From Bacteriovorax sp. PP10 (lineage in GTDB: Bacteria; Bdellovibrionota; Bacteriovoracia; Bacteriovoracales; Bacteriovoracaceae), in NCBI RefSeq assembly GCF_035013165.1, contig NZ_JAYGJQ010000002.1, positions 744,001 to 808,000 on the forward strand: a DNA stretch of 64,000 nt, in the 5' to 3' direction. A model generated the notes under the pieces. That model was not told where the DNA came from, ran no database searches, and was given only the letters and a program-made list of their open reading frames with translations. Positions 44,094 to 52,994 of the stretch are shown one piece after another. The position numbers and the translations under genes were made by a program. Positions within the stretch are counted from its first letter, which is position 1. Each line of letters starts with the position of its first letter.

Positions 44094-44624
44094 ATGAATA
44101 AAATAAACGTCATTGGCACAAGTGGTTCTGGTAAATCTACTTTCTGTAAAAAGCTTGCGGCCACTTTAGACTTCCCTCATATCGAAATGGATAAAATTTT
44201 CTGGGGACCAAACTGGAAATGGCCTAGTGATGATGAGTTCTTTGGGAATTTAAAACAGGCCCTAGAAAAAACCAACTGGATTCTCGATGGAAATTACACT
44301 CGTACTGTTCCTATAAAATGGGAGAGTGTCGATGTGGTAATCTGGCTTGATTATTCTTTTTTTCGTACTTTATTTCAGGCCATTAAAAGAGCTGCTCACA
44401 GAGCATGGACTAAGGAAGAGCTTTGGGAAGGGACGGGAAATCGTGAATCATTCCGTAAAAGTTTTTTCAGCAAGGAGTCTATCATTTGGTGGACTATTAC
44501 GACTCATGGGCAGGTTCGTAAGAAATATGAAAGCTACCTGACTAATCCAAAATTCTCACACATAAAGTTTGTCCGTCTAAAAAGTCATAAAGATGCCGAA
44601 GCATTTTTAAGAGCACTCTCTTAA
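44094..44624 (+). CDS. P-loop nucleotide kinase-like protein (topology-modulation/FlaR type)
   Basis: A 176-residue protein with Walker A GTSGSGKST at residues 8-16 and a second-site motif (DFPHIEMDKIFWGPNW). A GNYTRT and WLDYSFFRTLFQAIKRAAHRAW region follows that fits the shikimate/adenylate-kinase-like group once called DNA topology modulation protein FlaR. It probably phosphorylates a nucleoside or other small molecule. It starts 2 bases after the preceding stop, so it is translationally coupled. Confidence 0.85.
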   Translation: MNKINVIGTSGSGKSTFCKKLAATLDFPHIEMDKIFWGPNWKWPSDDEFFGNLKQALEKTNWILDGNYTRTVPIKWESVDVVIWLDYSFFRTLFQAIKRAAHRAWTKEELWEGTGNRESFRKSFFSKESIIWWTITTHGQVRKKYESYLTNPKFSHIKFVRLKSHKDAEAFLRALS

Positions 44625-44817
44625 ACTCAATATTTCCTTAAGCTTAATGGTACTTGATAGTATTTCTACTTCCATTAATTAGATTTGCTTCTATCTTGAG
44701 TAATTCATTTTTGCAAAACGCATAATAATGCACTTTTCATTGGCAAATCCATCATCAATAAGCTTAAAATTTTCTTTTTTAAAAAAATAATACGTAAAAC
44801 CCAATAGAGGTAGATAG

Positions 44818-46293
44818 ATGAGCGTTAAAATCCCAACAGAAGTAATTAACTGCCAGAACTTTGTTAATGGTCAGTTTAAGAATGCAACAGGTGCAAAAGT
44901 CGAAATCGTAAGCCCAATCAATGGCAAAAAAATCGGTGAGATGAATAGCACAACTAAAAGTGAAGTCGATGCTGCTTGTGAATCAGCAAATGCTGCTCAA
45001 AAATTATGGGCAGAAGTTCCGATGAAAGAACGTACGAAAGTCATGTTTAATTTCAGAAATATTCTTATGCGTGACTTTGATGAGATTGCTCATTTAAAAA
45101 GTTCAGAGTCTGGAAAGTGTTTCGAAGAAGGAAAAGCAGGCCTTATGAAAGGACTTGAAGTTCTTGAATACGCCATCGCTCTTCAGAATATGGACCTGGG
45201 TGGAAGAACTGAAGTGTCTCGCGGTGTAAGCTGTGAGTATAGACGTGAGCCAGTTGGTGTTGTCGCTAACATCACTCCTTTCAACTTTCCGGCAATGGTT
45301 CCTATGTGGACTATTCCTATTGCTCTGACTCTAGGAAACGCTTACATCTGGAAGCCATCTGAGAAAACTCCATTAACATCAATTAAGATTGCAGCAGCTC
45401 TAAAAGAAGCTGGTCTTCCGGATGGATTGTTTCAAGTTCTTCAAGGTGGACGTGAAACAGTTGAAGGAATTATCGATAACAAAAATGTTAAGGCGATTGG
45501 ATTTGTTGGTTCAACGAAAATTGCTAAAACTGTGTACGAGCGTGGAACTCAACTAGGTAAGCGAGTGCTTGCATTAGGTGGAGCAAAAAACCATATCGTT
45601 CTTCTTCCTGATGCAACTCCAGATCTTGCTGGTGTTGGTATCAGTGATTCATTCACTGGGTGTGCAGGACAACGTTGTATGGCAGCTTCAGTGTTATTAG
45701 CTGTTGGAGATGTTGATCAGCACATTAAAAAAATTATTGAACGCGCTAGTTCTTTGACACTTGGAAAAGATATGGGAGCGATCATTACGAAAGCTCAGGT
45801 TGAATTCCTAAATGGTGCTATCACGAGAGCAGAAGCTGCAGGCGCAAAAGTATTACTTGATGGTAGAAAGGCGAAAGCTCCAGCTGGATTCGAAGAAGGA
45901 AACTGGATTGGACCAACTGTTCTTGATCATGTTCAACCAGGTAGTGAAGCTGCTGGAGTTGAGTTATTTGGGCCGATCATCAGTATCGTAAGATGCAAAG
46001 ATATTTCAGAAGCAATGAAAGTTGAAAATAGTGTTGAATACGGGAACGCATGTTCTGTGTTTACACAAAATGGAGCTCTTGCTGAAAAGGTTATCAGAAT
46101 GGCAAGTGCAGGAATGGTAGGAGTGAACGTTGGAGTTCCAGTTCCTCGTGAACCATTCTCATTCGGTGGGATTAATTCTTCGAAATTTGGTCATGGAGAC
46201 ATCACTGGTCAACATTCACTGGATTTCTGGAGCAACATTAAAAAAGTAACAGTTAAATGGGAAAAACAAAACGACAACAATTGGATGTCGTAA
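44818..46293 (+). CDS. Methylmalonate/malonate-semialdehyde dehydrogenase-like ALDH (first gene of the URC operon)
   Basis: A 491-residue CoA-dependent-type aldehyde dehydrogenase. It has NITPFNFPAMVPMWTIPIAL, GFVGSTKIAKTV, the catalytic Cys in SFTGCAGQRCMAA and GVNVGVPVPREPFSFGG, all typical of the MmsA group. In this operon it most likely oxidises malonate semialdehyde to acetyl-CoA, handling the C3 product of uracil breakdown (3-hydroxypropionate/malonate semialdehyde). That role is inferred from context. AGAGG lies 7 bases before ATG. It is followed by the URC1-like gene after 15 bases. Confidence 0.9.
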   Translation: MSVKIPTEVINCQNFVNGQFKNATGAKVEIVSPINGKKIGEMNSTTKSEVDAACESANAAQKLWAEVPMKERTKVMFNFRNILMRDFDEIAHLKSSESGKCFEEGKAGLMKGLEVLEYAIALQNMDLGGRTEVSRGVSCEYRREPVGVVANITPFNFPAMVPMWTIPIALTLGNAYIWKPSEKTPLTSIKIAAALKEAGLPDGLFQVLQGGRETVEGIIDNKNVKAIGFVGSTKIAKTVYERGTQLGKRVLALGGAKNHIVLLPDATPDLAGVGISDSFTGCAGQRCMAASVLLAVGDVDQHIKKIIERASSLTLGKDMGAIITKAQVEFLNGAITRAEAAGAKVLLDGRKAKAPAGFEEGNWIGPTVLDHVQPGSEAAGVELFGPIISIVRCKDISEAMKVENSVEYGNACSVFTQNGALAEKVIRMASAGMVGVNVGVPVPREPFSFGGINSSKFGHGDITGQHSLDFWSNIKKVTVKWEKQNDNNWMS

Positions 46294-46308
46294 ATTTGAG
46301 GCAAGCAT

Positions 46309-47580
46309 ATGCAAGACACTACTGAAAAGAAATTCAAGAGATCAGCACACGTTGTACTAACATCACACTCAAAACAACTTTATAAAAGTAGTTTGACTGT
46401 AAACTGGGGAGCAAAAACTCCTGCAGAAAGAAGCCCGGTTATCGGGTCTCTTACTGATATTAAAGAAAGGAACGCGATCGGTACTCACAGCGGAAGTTAT
46501 TCTGTTTACCGTGCGCTTTCAATTGCTCAAGGTTCATACGATACAAATCACAGACCTGATTTGCACAATACAGAAAGTCCGGTAAAAATCGGGCCGTACG
46601 CTTCGTGGTCAGATCCAGACAAGATGGTATCAATCGATCCATGGGGACTTGATGTTCAGATCAATTTTAAAAAGCTTTACGATGAAGGCTACGATATTCG
46701 TCCGACAATTTCGGTGACTCAAGCTCACTTACAATTGCCAGAGATTCATATGGCCATCGCTGCTGGAAGATTAAAAATCGACGGTAAAATTGTAAAAGAA
46801 AATATGGACGTAAAGGTAACGAAAGTTGCCCTTGAACCAGTTTGGTACTTACCAGGGATCGCAAAACGCTTAGGTGTTGATGAAGGCGAACTTAGAAAGA
46901 TTCTTTTCCAGGAAACTGGAGGAATGTTCCCTGAGCTTGTGACTCGTCCGGATTTAAAAGTTATGTTGCCACCTATTGGAAGCACGACTGTTTATATTTT
47001 TGGTAACCCACAAGACTTAGCTAATCCTGCTATCGAACTTACTTGTCGCGTACACGATGAATGTAATGGATCTGACGTATTTGGTTCAGACATTTGTACA
47101 TGTAGACCTTACTTAACTTACGGTATCGAAGATGCTGCTCGTACTGCTCAACGTGGTGGTGTTGGTATTATCGCTTACTACCGAAAAGAAGGACGTGCTC
47201 TTGGTGAAGTAACGAAATTCTTAGTTTACAACGCTCGTAAACGTCAGGAAGGCGGAGACTCTGCTGCGACTTATTTCCGTCGTACAGAATGTGTTGCCGG
47301 AGTTGAAGATGCTCGCTTCCAGGAATTGATGCCGGATATTTTACAATTTTTTGGAATCACAAAAATTCACAACCTGCACTCAATGAGTAACATGAAATAC
47401 AATGCCATCGTAAAAAGTGGAATTGAAGTTGTGAATAGAATTTCTATTCCACCTGAATTGATTCCTCAAGATGCTCAAGTTGAAATCGAAGCAAAAAAGG
47501 CCGCTGGTTACTTCACGAATGAAGAAGTTAAAAAAGGCGAGGATCTAGAAAAAGTTAAAGGGAGACCAATTGATGAATAA
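46309..47580 (+). CDS. URC1-like GTP-cyclohydrolase-II-related protein (uracil catabolism)
   Basis: A 423-residue protein. A unique N-terminal half (about 1-225) is joined to a GTP-cyclohydrolase-II-like domain with the zinc Cys set Cys252, Cys263 and Cys265 (CRVHDECNGSDVFGSDICTC), spaced exactly as in RibA, and YYRKEGRALGEVTK. A true RibA would sit with riboflavin genes; here it precedes DUF1688 and uracil phosphoribosyltransferase. That is the known URC1-URC4-URC6 arrangement, in which URC1 acts in opening the uracil ring of UMP or a related nucleotide. GAGG lies 8 bases before ATG. Confidence 0.9.
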   Translation: MQDTTEKKFKRSAHVVLTSHSKQLYKSSLTVNWGAKTPAERSPVIGSLTDIKERNAIGTHSGSYSVYRALSIAQGSYDTNHRPDLHNTESPVKIGPYASWSDPDKMVSIDPWGLDVQINFKKLYDEGYDIRPTISVTQAHLQLPEIHMAIAAGRLKIDGKIVKENMDVKVTKVALEPVWYLPGIAKRLGVDEGELRKILFQETGGMFPELVTRPDLKVMLPPIGSTTVYIFGNPQDLANPAIELTCRVHDECNGSDVFGSDICTCRPYLTYGIEDAARTAQRGGVGIIAYYRKEGRALGEVTKFLVYNARKRQEGGDSAATYFRRTECVAGVEDARFQELMPDILQFFGITKIHNLHSMSNMKYNAIVKSGIEVVNRISIPPELIPQDAQVEIEAKKAAGYFTNEEVKKGEDLEKVKGRPIDE

Positions 47581-48784
47581 GACAACGAATTATACAGAAA
47601 AGGATTTAGACTTCCTTTTATCTCCAGCAGCTGTTCGCCAAAGTGCTGAAGCTATTTTTGAAATGGCACAATCTGGAAAAACTCATTTTCAATATCATCC
47701 AGAGAAGTTTGATGAAGTTGTTGATTACGTTATTGACGTGATTAATGAAAATTACCCAACTCATGAAATCCCGTTCCATTCGAGATGGGGACATTTCAAA
47801 GCTGGTGGAATCAATCGCGCTGATTTTTTAAATGAAAAAATTAAAAATCGTGATGCAATGGAGCAAGCAAGAATAAAACTTGATTTTGTTATCACTGCTG
47901 TACTTCTTGATGCTGGCGCTGGAGCAGCGTGGAACTACAATGAAAAATCATCTGGAAAAACTTTTAACCGTTCTGAAGGTTTAGGAGTTGCAAGCTTCTA
48001 CCTATTCATGGACGGGGCAATGTCAGAAGATGGATCTCTTAAAGCAACAGCACAAGGTTTACAAAACTTAACTGCAGAAAAGTTAAAAGAAGTTTTCCAG
48101 GTAACAGAAACAAATCCTCTTGTTGGAGTTGAAGGGCGTTTATCTCTTCTTAAAAACTTAGGTAAGACTGTTGCTGAGAAAAAAGAATTATTCCCTCTAG
48201 GAAGACCAGGAAGCATCGTTGATTATCTTGATCTTCGTTATGGAAAAACGATTACTGGTCCACAACTTCTTAGAGCTGTTCTTGATGGTTTAGGAGAAAT
48301 CTGGCCAGGAAGAGTTAAGGTTGCAGGAGTGAATCTAGGAGATGCTTGGTTGTACGATAAAGTTCCAGGTGGACTTGCAGTATTCCATAAACTTTCTCAA
48401 TGGATGACTTACTCTTTAATCGAGCCCTTACTAGACGCTGGTTTCACTGTAACTGATCTTGATAAATTAACAGGCCTTGCTGAATACAGAAATGGTGGAG
48501 TGTTACTTGATAGAGATCTTATTACACTTCGCGATCCAAAATTAGCAGAACAAAGCCACAGACCAGACTCTGAGTTAATCATTGAATGGCGTGGTCTTAC
48601 AGTTGCTTTATTAGATCGTATTGGTGCTCAAGTTCAAAAGAAATTGAATAAAAGTCCAAGCGATTTCCCACTAGCAAAAGTACTTGAAGGTGGAACTTGG
48701 TGGGCCGGAAGAAAAGCAGCAAAAGCAAAACGCGCTGACAGTTCTCCGCCACTAACAATCGAAAGTGATGGAACAGTATTTTAA
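47573..48784 (+). CDS. DUF1688 (URC4-like) uracil-catabolism protein
   Basis: A 403-residue protein from MNKTTNYTEKDLDFLL, with GGGAG upstream; it overlaps the URC1-like gene by 8 bases. It matches DUF1688 motifs: IPFHSRWGHFKAGGINR, DAGAGAAWNYNEKSSGKTFNRSEGLGVAS, GRPGSIVDYL, HKLSQWMTYSLIEPL, GLAEYRNGGVLLD, EWRGLTVALLDRIG. In yeast, URC4 is essential for growth on uracil but its exact reaction is not fully known. It is expected to act on the ring-opened ribosyl intermediate. Confidence 0.9.
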   Translation: MNKTTNYTEKDLDFLLSPAAVRQSAEAIFEMAQSGKTHFQYHPEKFDEVVDYVIDVINENYPTHEIPFHSRWGHFKAGGINRADFLNEKIKNRDAMEQARIKLDFVITAVLLDAGAGAAWNYNEKSSGKTFNRSEGLGVASFYLFMDGAMSEDGSLKATAQGLQNLTAEKLKEVFQVTETNPLVGVEGRLSLLKNLGKTVAEKKELFPLGRPGSIVDYLDLRYGKTITGPQLLRAVLDGLGEIWPGRVKVAGVNLGDAWLYDKVPGGLAVFHKLSQWMTYSLIEPLLDAGFTVTDLDKLTGLAEYRNGGVLLDRDLITLRDPKLAEQSHRPDSELIIEWRGLTVALLDRIGAQVQKKLNKSPSDFPLAKVLEGGTWWAGRKAAKAKRADSSPPLTIESDGTVF

Positions 48785-48805
48785 GATTTTACTAAAGGGA
48801 ATTAT

Positions 48806-49438
48806 ATGACAGGTAAAGTGACAGTAATTAAGCATCCACTTCTTAAACACAAGTTGGGGCATTTAAGAGATAAGCACACAAACTCAAATGACTTTAGAGA
48901 AATCACAAAAGAGATCTCTAAAATCTTAGCTTATGAAGCGATGAGAGAGTGGGATCAAATGGAAACGGTTTCTATTGAAACTCCGATTGCTAAAACGACA
49001 ACTGAAAGGATTAAGAATCCACCAGTGGTTGTTTCTGTATTAAGAGCTGGAAATGGAATGTTAGACGCCGTTCTTTCAATGATTCCTATTTCAAGTGCAG
49101 GGTTCATCGGGATTTATAGAGATAAGTTTATTAACAACACTGTTGAGTACTATTTCAAAATGCCTGAGAACATCAAAGGAAAAGAAATTCTTCTTTGTGA
49201 TCCACTACTGGCAACTGCAGATACGATTATTGCAGCAGTAGACCGTTTAAAGCAGTACGAAGTAGGAAAGATTAAGGTTCTATGCATGATTGCAAGCAAG
49301 TCAGGACTAGAGCGCCTACATTATTTCCACCCGGATGTTGAAGTTTTAACTTTAAATGTTGAAGAGGAAATGAACGAGTCTGGCTATTTGGTGCCGGGAC
49401 TTGGAGATGCTGGGGATCGCTTGTTTCAAACTAAATAA
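48806..49438 (+). CDS. upp: Uracil phosphoribosyltransferase
   Basis: A 210-residue protein with VSVLRAGNGMLDAVLSMIP, the PRPP loop ILLCDPLLATADTIIAAVDRL and the uracil-binding C-terminal PGLGDAGDRLF. It converts uracil and PRPP to UMP. In the URC pathway this is the URC6 step that feeds uracil into the degradation route, so this copy may serve catabolism as well as salvage. It starts 21 bases after the DUF1688 stop; AAAGGGA lies 6 bases before ATG. Confidence 0.95.
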   Translation: MTGKVTVIKHPLLKHKLGHLRDKHTNSNDFREITKEISKILAYEAMREWDQMETVSIETPIAKTTTERIKNPPVVVSVLRAGNGMLDAVLSMIPISSAGFIGIYRDKFINNTVEYYFKMPENIKGKEILLCDPLLATADTIIAAVDRLKQYEVGKIKVLCMIASKSGLERLHYFHPDVEVLTLNVEEEMNESGYLVPGLGDAGDRLFQTK

Positions 49439-49448
49439 AGGATTCAGT

Positions 49449-50054
49449 ATGGTTGCACCTTATGTAATTGGCGTCGCTGGTGGGAGTGGATCGGGTAAAA
49501 CTTTTTTTGCTCGTGAACTGCAGAAAATTCTCGGCGACGAGCTTTGCACGATTATTTATCAGGATAATTACTATATTGATCAGTCTCATCGTTTTGACGG
49601 TGATGGTGGATCAGTGAATTTTGATCATCCTGATAGTCTGGACTTTGGTTTGCTGGCCCAAGGGCTTGGTGAATTGAAGAAAGGGAATTCGATTAAGGTG
49701 CCTTTGTATGAGTTTTCGAATCATACGAGAAAGAAAGAAACGATTGACTGTCATCCTAAGAAGATTATTCTGGTGGATGGTATTTTGATCCTGGATTCAA
49801 GTGTAGTGAGAGCGCAGCTGGATGAAGCTGTGTTTTTTGATACACCGGAAGAGTTGCGATTTGAGCGCAGGCTGGATCGTGACGTGAATGAAAGAGGAAG
49901 AACTGCTGATGGAGTTAGAAAGCAGTTTGAGTTGCAAGTGAAGCCAATGCATAACCAATTTGTGGAACCGTCGAAGGCCTTTGCGCAGACGATTGTGAAG
50001 GATTTTGGGGATTACCATGAGGCGATTGAGTTTTTCACAAGGAAACTTACCTAA
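49449..50054 (+). CDS. udk: Uridine kinase
   Basis: A 201-residue protein from MVAPYVIGVAGGSGSGKT, with AAAGGA upstream; Walker A GGSGSGKT lies at 11-18. The substrate-binding YQDNYYID, FDHPDSLDF, VPLYEFSNHTR and RRLDRDVNERGR motifs are typical. It makes UMP from uridine, joining the nucleoside route to the UMP made by the phosphoribosyltransferase. It is the last gene of the URC operon; a clear terminator follows. Confidence 0.95.
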   Translation: MVAPYVIGVAGGSGSGKTFFARELQKILGDELCTIIYQDNYYIDQSHRFDGDGGSVNFDHPDSLDFGLLAQGLGELKKGNSIKVPLYEFSNHTRKKETIDCHPKKIILVDGILILDSSVVRAQLDEAVFFDTPEELRFERRLDRDVNERGRTADGVRKQFELQVKPMHNQFVEPSKAFAQTIVKDFGDYHEAIEFFTRKLT

Positions 50055-50072
50055 AACTATTCTTAACGTAAT

Positions 50073-50095
50073 GGCCTCGAAAGAGGCCTTTTTTT
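50073..50095 (+). terminator. Rho-independent terminator of the URC operon
   Basis: GGCCTC-GAAA-GAGGCC followed by seven T residues, 19 bases after the uridine kinase stop codon. A canonical terminator. Confidence 0.95.
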
Positions 50096-50174
50096 ATAGT
50101 TTTCTATAGGGATGAATTAAACAAAAGTGTGTTAACATGTATGATACAATTTAATATCCTTATAGAGAGCTCTT

Positions 50175-50693
50175 ATGACTAAAAGTTTTGAGATTGATTT
50201 ACCAAAAGAAATTATGGATGTATTTATCCAATTTGCTTTAGTGGGATTGTGTTTTTTCTCTTCAGTTAAAATAATTAAACATTATGGTTCGTTGGATAAA
50301 ATCAGCGTTTTGACTGTTGTCGCTTATGGAGTTGCCGTTTGTTTATTGGCCGGTATTTACTTTTTTGTAAATGCAGCGATCAAAAGCATAAAAAGGTATT
50401 ACAGTGAACTGCCATTGGAGCTTGTCATCTATGACGATAGGATGGAAGTCTTTTGTAATATTAAAAAGTTTTCTCTCTATTCAGAACTTCAACATAAAGT
50501 AATCATTTTAGAAACGATTAAGAAAATTTCGTTAAAAGGCTCTCCTGATGCGAATGTTTGTTGGGTTAAAATATTGTATGTGGATAAGGGGAAGTTGAAA
50601 AAAGTTTCAATCAATAAGACAGTATTTAAAAGTTCAAAATCATTTAAAGAATTTTTAGAAGAATTAAAAGAAAGACATCTTCTAAAATCATGA
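50175..50693 (+). CDS. Two-pass membrane hypothetical protein
   Basis: A 172-residue protein with membrane segments at about 13-33 (IMDVFIQFALVGLCFFSSVKI) and 43-66 (ISVLTVVAYGVAVCLLAGIYFFVN), and a C-terminal soluble domain of about 100 residues (PLELVIYDDRMEVFCNIKKF, then KVSINKTVF). It resembles small PH-like-domain membrane proteins, but this is only an impression. It overlaps the next gene by 4 bases (ATGA). Confidence 0.7.
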   Translation: MTKSFEIDLPKEIMDVFIQFALVGLCFFSSVKIIKHYGSLDKISVLTVVAYGVAVCLLAGIYFFVNAAIKSIKRYYSELPLELVIYDDRMEVFCNIKKFSLYSELQHKVIILETIKKISLKGSPDANVCWVKILYVDKGKLKKVSINKTVFKSSKSFKEFLEELKERHLLKS

Positions 50694-51430
50694 AAAAGAA
50701 TCAAATTCTAATATTAACATTAATTCTATTTTCCTTGAGTCTAAAGGCCGATGAAGTCAGTGTCGCTTTTGGAGAAAAACTTCCACCATTTGTTATGCCT
50801 GAATTGAATTCAGGAATTGAAGTCGATATAGTTCGAGAAGCACTTGCAGTCAAAGGCCATGTTTTAAAGGCCGTCTATATGCCAATGGCACGCATTCCAA
50901 TCGCTTTTAAAAATCATAAAGTTGATGTTGTCATGATGGACGTGGGAGTAGACATGGATCTTTTAGGTGGTTATTACGGAAATCCACCTGTCTTATATGA
51001 TAACGTTTTTATCACTCTTAGAAAAAAGAAAATAGTTATTAAAAGGCCAGAAGATTTAATCGGCCTTCGAATTAATAGTTTTATTGGTGCACAGAAGAGA
51101 TACCCTCTCTGGTTGGGGAAATTGAGTGCTGATCACTATATTGAAAAAAATGATCAGTCTTCTCAACCGATGCTTTTAAGTTTAGATCGATTCGATGTTA
51201 TTTTATGTGATCGCAATATTTTCAAATATTATTCAATAGAATCACAAAAAAAATCTCGGTTTAAAAATTTTGAGGTTGAAGAACATTCTTTTGTTACTGT
51301 TAATCCTCAAGATTACCGTCCTGTTTTTTATAATAAAAAAATTCGAGATGATTTTAATTTGGGACTTAAGTCTTTAACTAAAAGTGGCCGCATAAAAGCT
51401 ATCTACGACAGTTACTTGAAGAAAATTTAA
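50690..51430 (+). CDS. Periplasmic solute-binding-type protein (SBP family 3-like)
   Basis: A 246-residue protein with signal peptide (LILTLILFSLSLKA, residues 6-19). The bilobed pattern is visible: VAFGEKLPPFVMPELNSGIEVDIVREAL, RIPIAFKNHKVDVVMMDVG, LIGLRINSFIGAQKRYPLWLG, RFDVILCDRNIFKYY and a hinge back to the first lobe. Such stand-alone family 3 proteins often bind amino acids or act as lytic or sensory proteins without an ABC transporter. It is coupled to the preceding membrane protein gene. Confidence 0.8.
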   Translation: MKKNQILILTLILFSLSLKADEVSVAFGEKLPPFVMPELNSGIEVDIVREALAVKGHVLKAVYMPMARIPIAFKNHKVDVVMMDVGVDMDLLGGYYGNPPVLYDNVFITLRKKKIVIKRPEDLIGLRINSFIGAQKRYPLWLGKLSADHYIEKNDQSSQPMLLSLDRFDVILCDRNIFKYYSIESQKKSRFKNFEVEEHSFVTVNPQDYRPVFYNKKIRDDFNLGLKSLTKSGRIKAIYDSYLKKI

Positions 51431-51480
51431 GTAGATCAAATTGGTTTTTTCGAAGGCAAAGAAAATAAGCCATACTTAAC

Positions 51481-51518
51481 AACGCTGAAATTATTGTAAT
51501 ATCGCTTTCATCAGTGTT
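51481..51518 (+). other. Leader stem-loop shared with the HDAC-like gene leader
   Basis: AACGCTGAAA (51481-51490) pairs with TTTCATCAGTGTT (51506-51518) through G-U and one small bulge. The same hairpin, with different but compensating bases, occurs at 54421-54460 before the HDAC-like gene, and similarity continues past the hairpin. Confidence 0.55.
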
Positions 51519-51531
51519 AACTTTTCACTAG

Positions 51532-51591
51532 ATGATCAATATTTTTGATCACCTCCAAAATAATCTTGTACCAGCGTGGGAGATTTCATGA
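51532..51591 (+). CDS. Candidate 19-residue leader peptide coupled to the amino-acid permease
   Basis: The frame MINIFDHLQNNLVPAWEIS starts at ATG 51532 and stops at TGA 51589-51591, which overlaps the permease ATG (51588) as ATGA. The permease ribosome binding site (GGGAG) is inside it. Translation of the leader would deliver ribosomes to the permease start. The N-terminal residues resemble the start of the HDAC-like protein (MTINIFYNPNN). It has no Shine-Dalgarno of its own. Confidence 0.4.
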   Translation: MINIFDHLQNNLVPAWEIS

Positions 51592-52850
51592 CGGAATTAA
51601 AAAGAGTACTTGGTCTTCCTATGCTGACGTTCTACGGAACAGGGATGATTTTAGGAGCAGGAATCTATACTGTCATTGGAAAGGCCGCAGGTGTCGCCGG
51701 TGAAAGTATTTGGTTAAGTCTTATTTTTGCGGCCTTCTCCGCGGCCCTTTCCGCCTTATCTTACGCCGAACTCGCATCAATGTTTCCCAGTGTTGGTGGC
51801 GTCTATGTTTATCTCGGAGAAGCTTTTCCAAAAACTAAATGGATTTCAAACTCGAGTGGTTTGATGATGTCACTTGCAGGAGTCGCTACTTCTGCAGCAG
51901 TTGCTCTCGCTTTTGCCGGATACGTGCAACACTTTATTGAATTTTCACCTGCGCTGATTGCCTGTGCCGTATTAATTATTTTTACCGGTACTAATATTTT
52001 AGGAATTCAAGAAACCAGTTGGATGAACGTTGTATTCACCTTGATTGAAGTTTTTGGTCTATTGGTTTTTATCTATCTAGGAACACAATCACCAAAATTT
52101 GGAGAGGCCTTATATACGATGCCTACATTCGCAACACTTTCAGGTAGCGCCCTGATTATTTTTGCTTATTTTGGTTTTGAAAATATGGTGAACTTTGCTG
52201 AAGAAACTAAAAATCCAGAAAAGACACTTCCTCGTGCGATCTTACTCAGTATTTGTATTACAACTATATTGTATGTATTAGTCGCACTGGCCGCCATCAG
52301 CCTTCTTCCTATAGATCAACTTGCTCACAGTAAGGCACCTTTATCGGATGCAGTTCATCCTATTTCCTCAAAACTTGCAGGCGCTCTTGGTGGTATTGCC
52401 CTTTTTGCAACGGCGAACACTGTTCTCATTGCATTGGCAACGACGAGTAGAATTTTATATGGGATGGCAAAAAAGAAAGCAGTACCGGCAGTCTTTTGTA
52501 AGCTTCATCCAACAAGACAGACACCGTGGGTTGCAGATGTTCTAATATGTGTTCTCTCAATTGCAATACTACCGTTAGGTAAGGTTGAAATCCTCGCCAG
52601 CATTTCTTCATTTGCGACAATGGTTGCGTTTTTTGCAGTTCACGTAGCTCTGATTGTTTTGAGGGTTCAAAGACCAGAACTGGAAAGACCATTCAGTGTT
52701 CCTTTTAGTTTTAAAGGAATTCCAGTTTTGCCTGTAATGGGTGGATTGGTAACGCTTCTTCTAACTCTGCAATTCGAAAAAACAGTGTATGTCGTCGGTG
52801 CAGTCTTTCTCGTTATTATCGTTGTTTCTCAATTGGTGAGAAAGCGCTAG
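51588..52850 (+). CDS. APC-superfamily amino-acid permease
   Basis: A 420-residue protein with about 12 membrane segments. The first-segment motif MLTFYGTGMILGAGIYTVIGKAAG, and then ALSALSYAELASMFPSVGGVYVYLGEAFP and FANTVLIALATTSRILYGMAKK, identify the amino-acid/polyamine/organocation family. The length and 12-segment form fit amino-acid permeases of the LysP/YfnA type. I start at ATG 51588, with GGGAG 6 bases before it; a GTG at 51576 is less likely. It takes up an amino acid from the periplasm. The specificity is not known. Confidence 0.92.
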   Translation: MTELKRVLGLPMLTFYGTGMILGAGIYTVIGKAAGVAGESIWLSLIFAAFSAALSALSYAELASMFPSVGGVYVYLGEAFPKTKWISNSSGLMMSLAGVATSAAVALAFAGYVQHFIEFSPALIACAVLIIFTGTNILGIQETSWMNVVFTLIEVFGLLVFIYLGTQSPKFGEALYTMPTFATLSGSALIIFAYFGFENMVNFAEETKNPEKTLPRAILLSICITTILYVLVALAAISLLPIDQLAHSKAPLSDAVHPISSKLAGALGGIALFATANTVLIALATTSRILYGMAKKKAVPAVFCKLHPTRQTPWVADVLICVLSIAILPLGKVEILASISSFATMVAFFAVHVALIVLRVQRPELERPFSVPFSFKGIPVLPVMGGLVTLLLTLQFEKTVYVVGAVFLVIIVVSQLVRKR

Positions 52851-52902
52851 CTTAATGCTTTGCTCGCTCGTTTTATAACGCTGCTCGTGGGAAACAAGCA
52901 GA

Positions 52903-52951
52903 AAAACCTAGGTTTTCTAAAGTTGAAATTGATCTAGGCCCCTGCTATTGA
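52903..52951 (+). promoter_or_regulatory. Palindrome and predicted promoter before the L,D-transpeptidase gene
   Basis: AAAACCTAGGTTTT (52903-52916) is a perfect palindrome. A promoter-like TTGAAA (52923-52928), 17 bases, TATTGA (52946-52951) follows it. The palindrome sits just upstream of the -35 box, where a regulator could bind. Confidence 0.4.
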
Positions 52952-52994
52952 TGTTAATTAAATTTTATTTAATTAAAATAACAGAGGGACACAA

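Noticed and set aside
46309-47580. Riboflavin GTP cyclohydrolase II (RibA)
   Set aside because: The zinc Cys spacing matches RibA, but the long unique N-terminal half and the DUF1688 and uracil phosphoribosyltransferase neighbours fit URC1 better.
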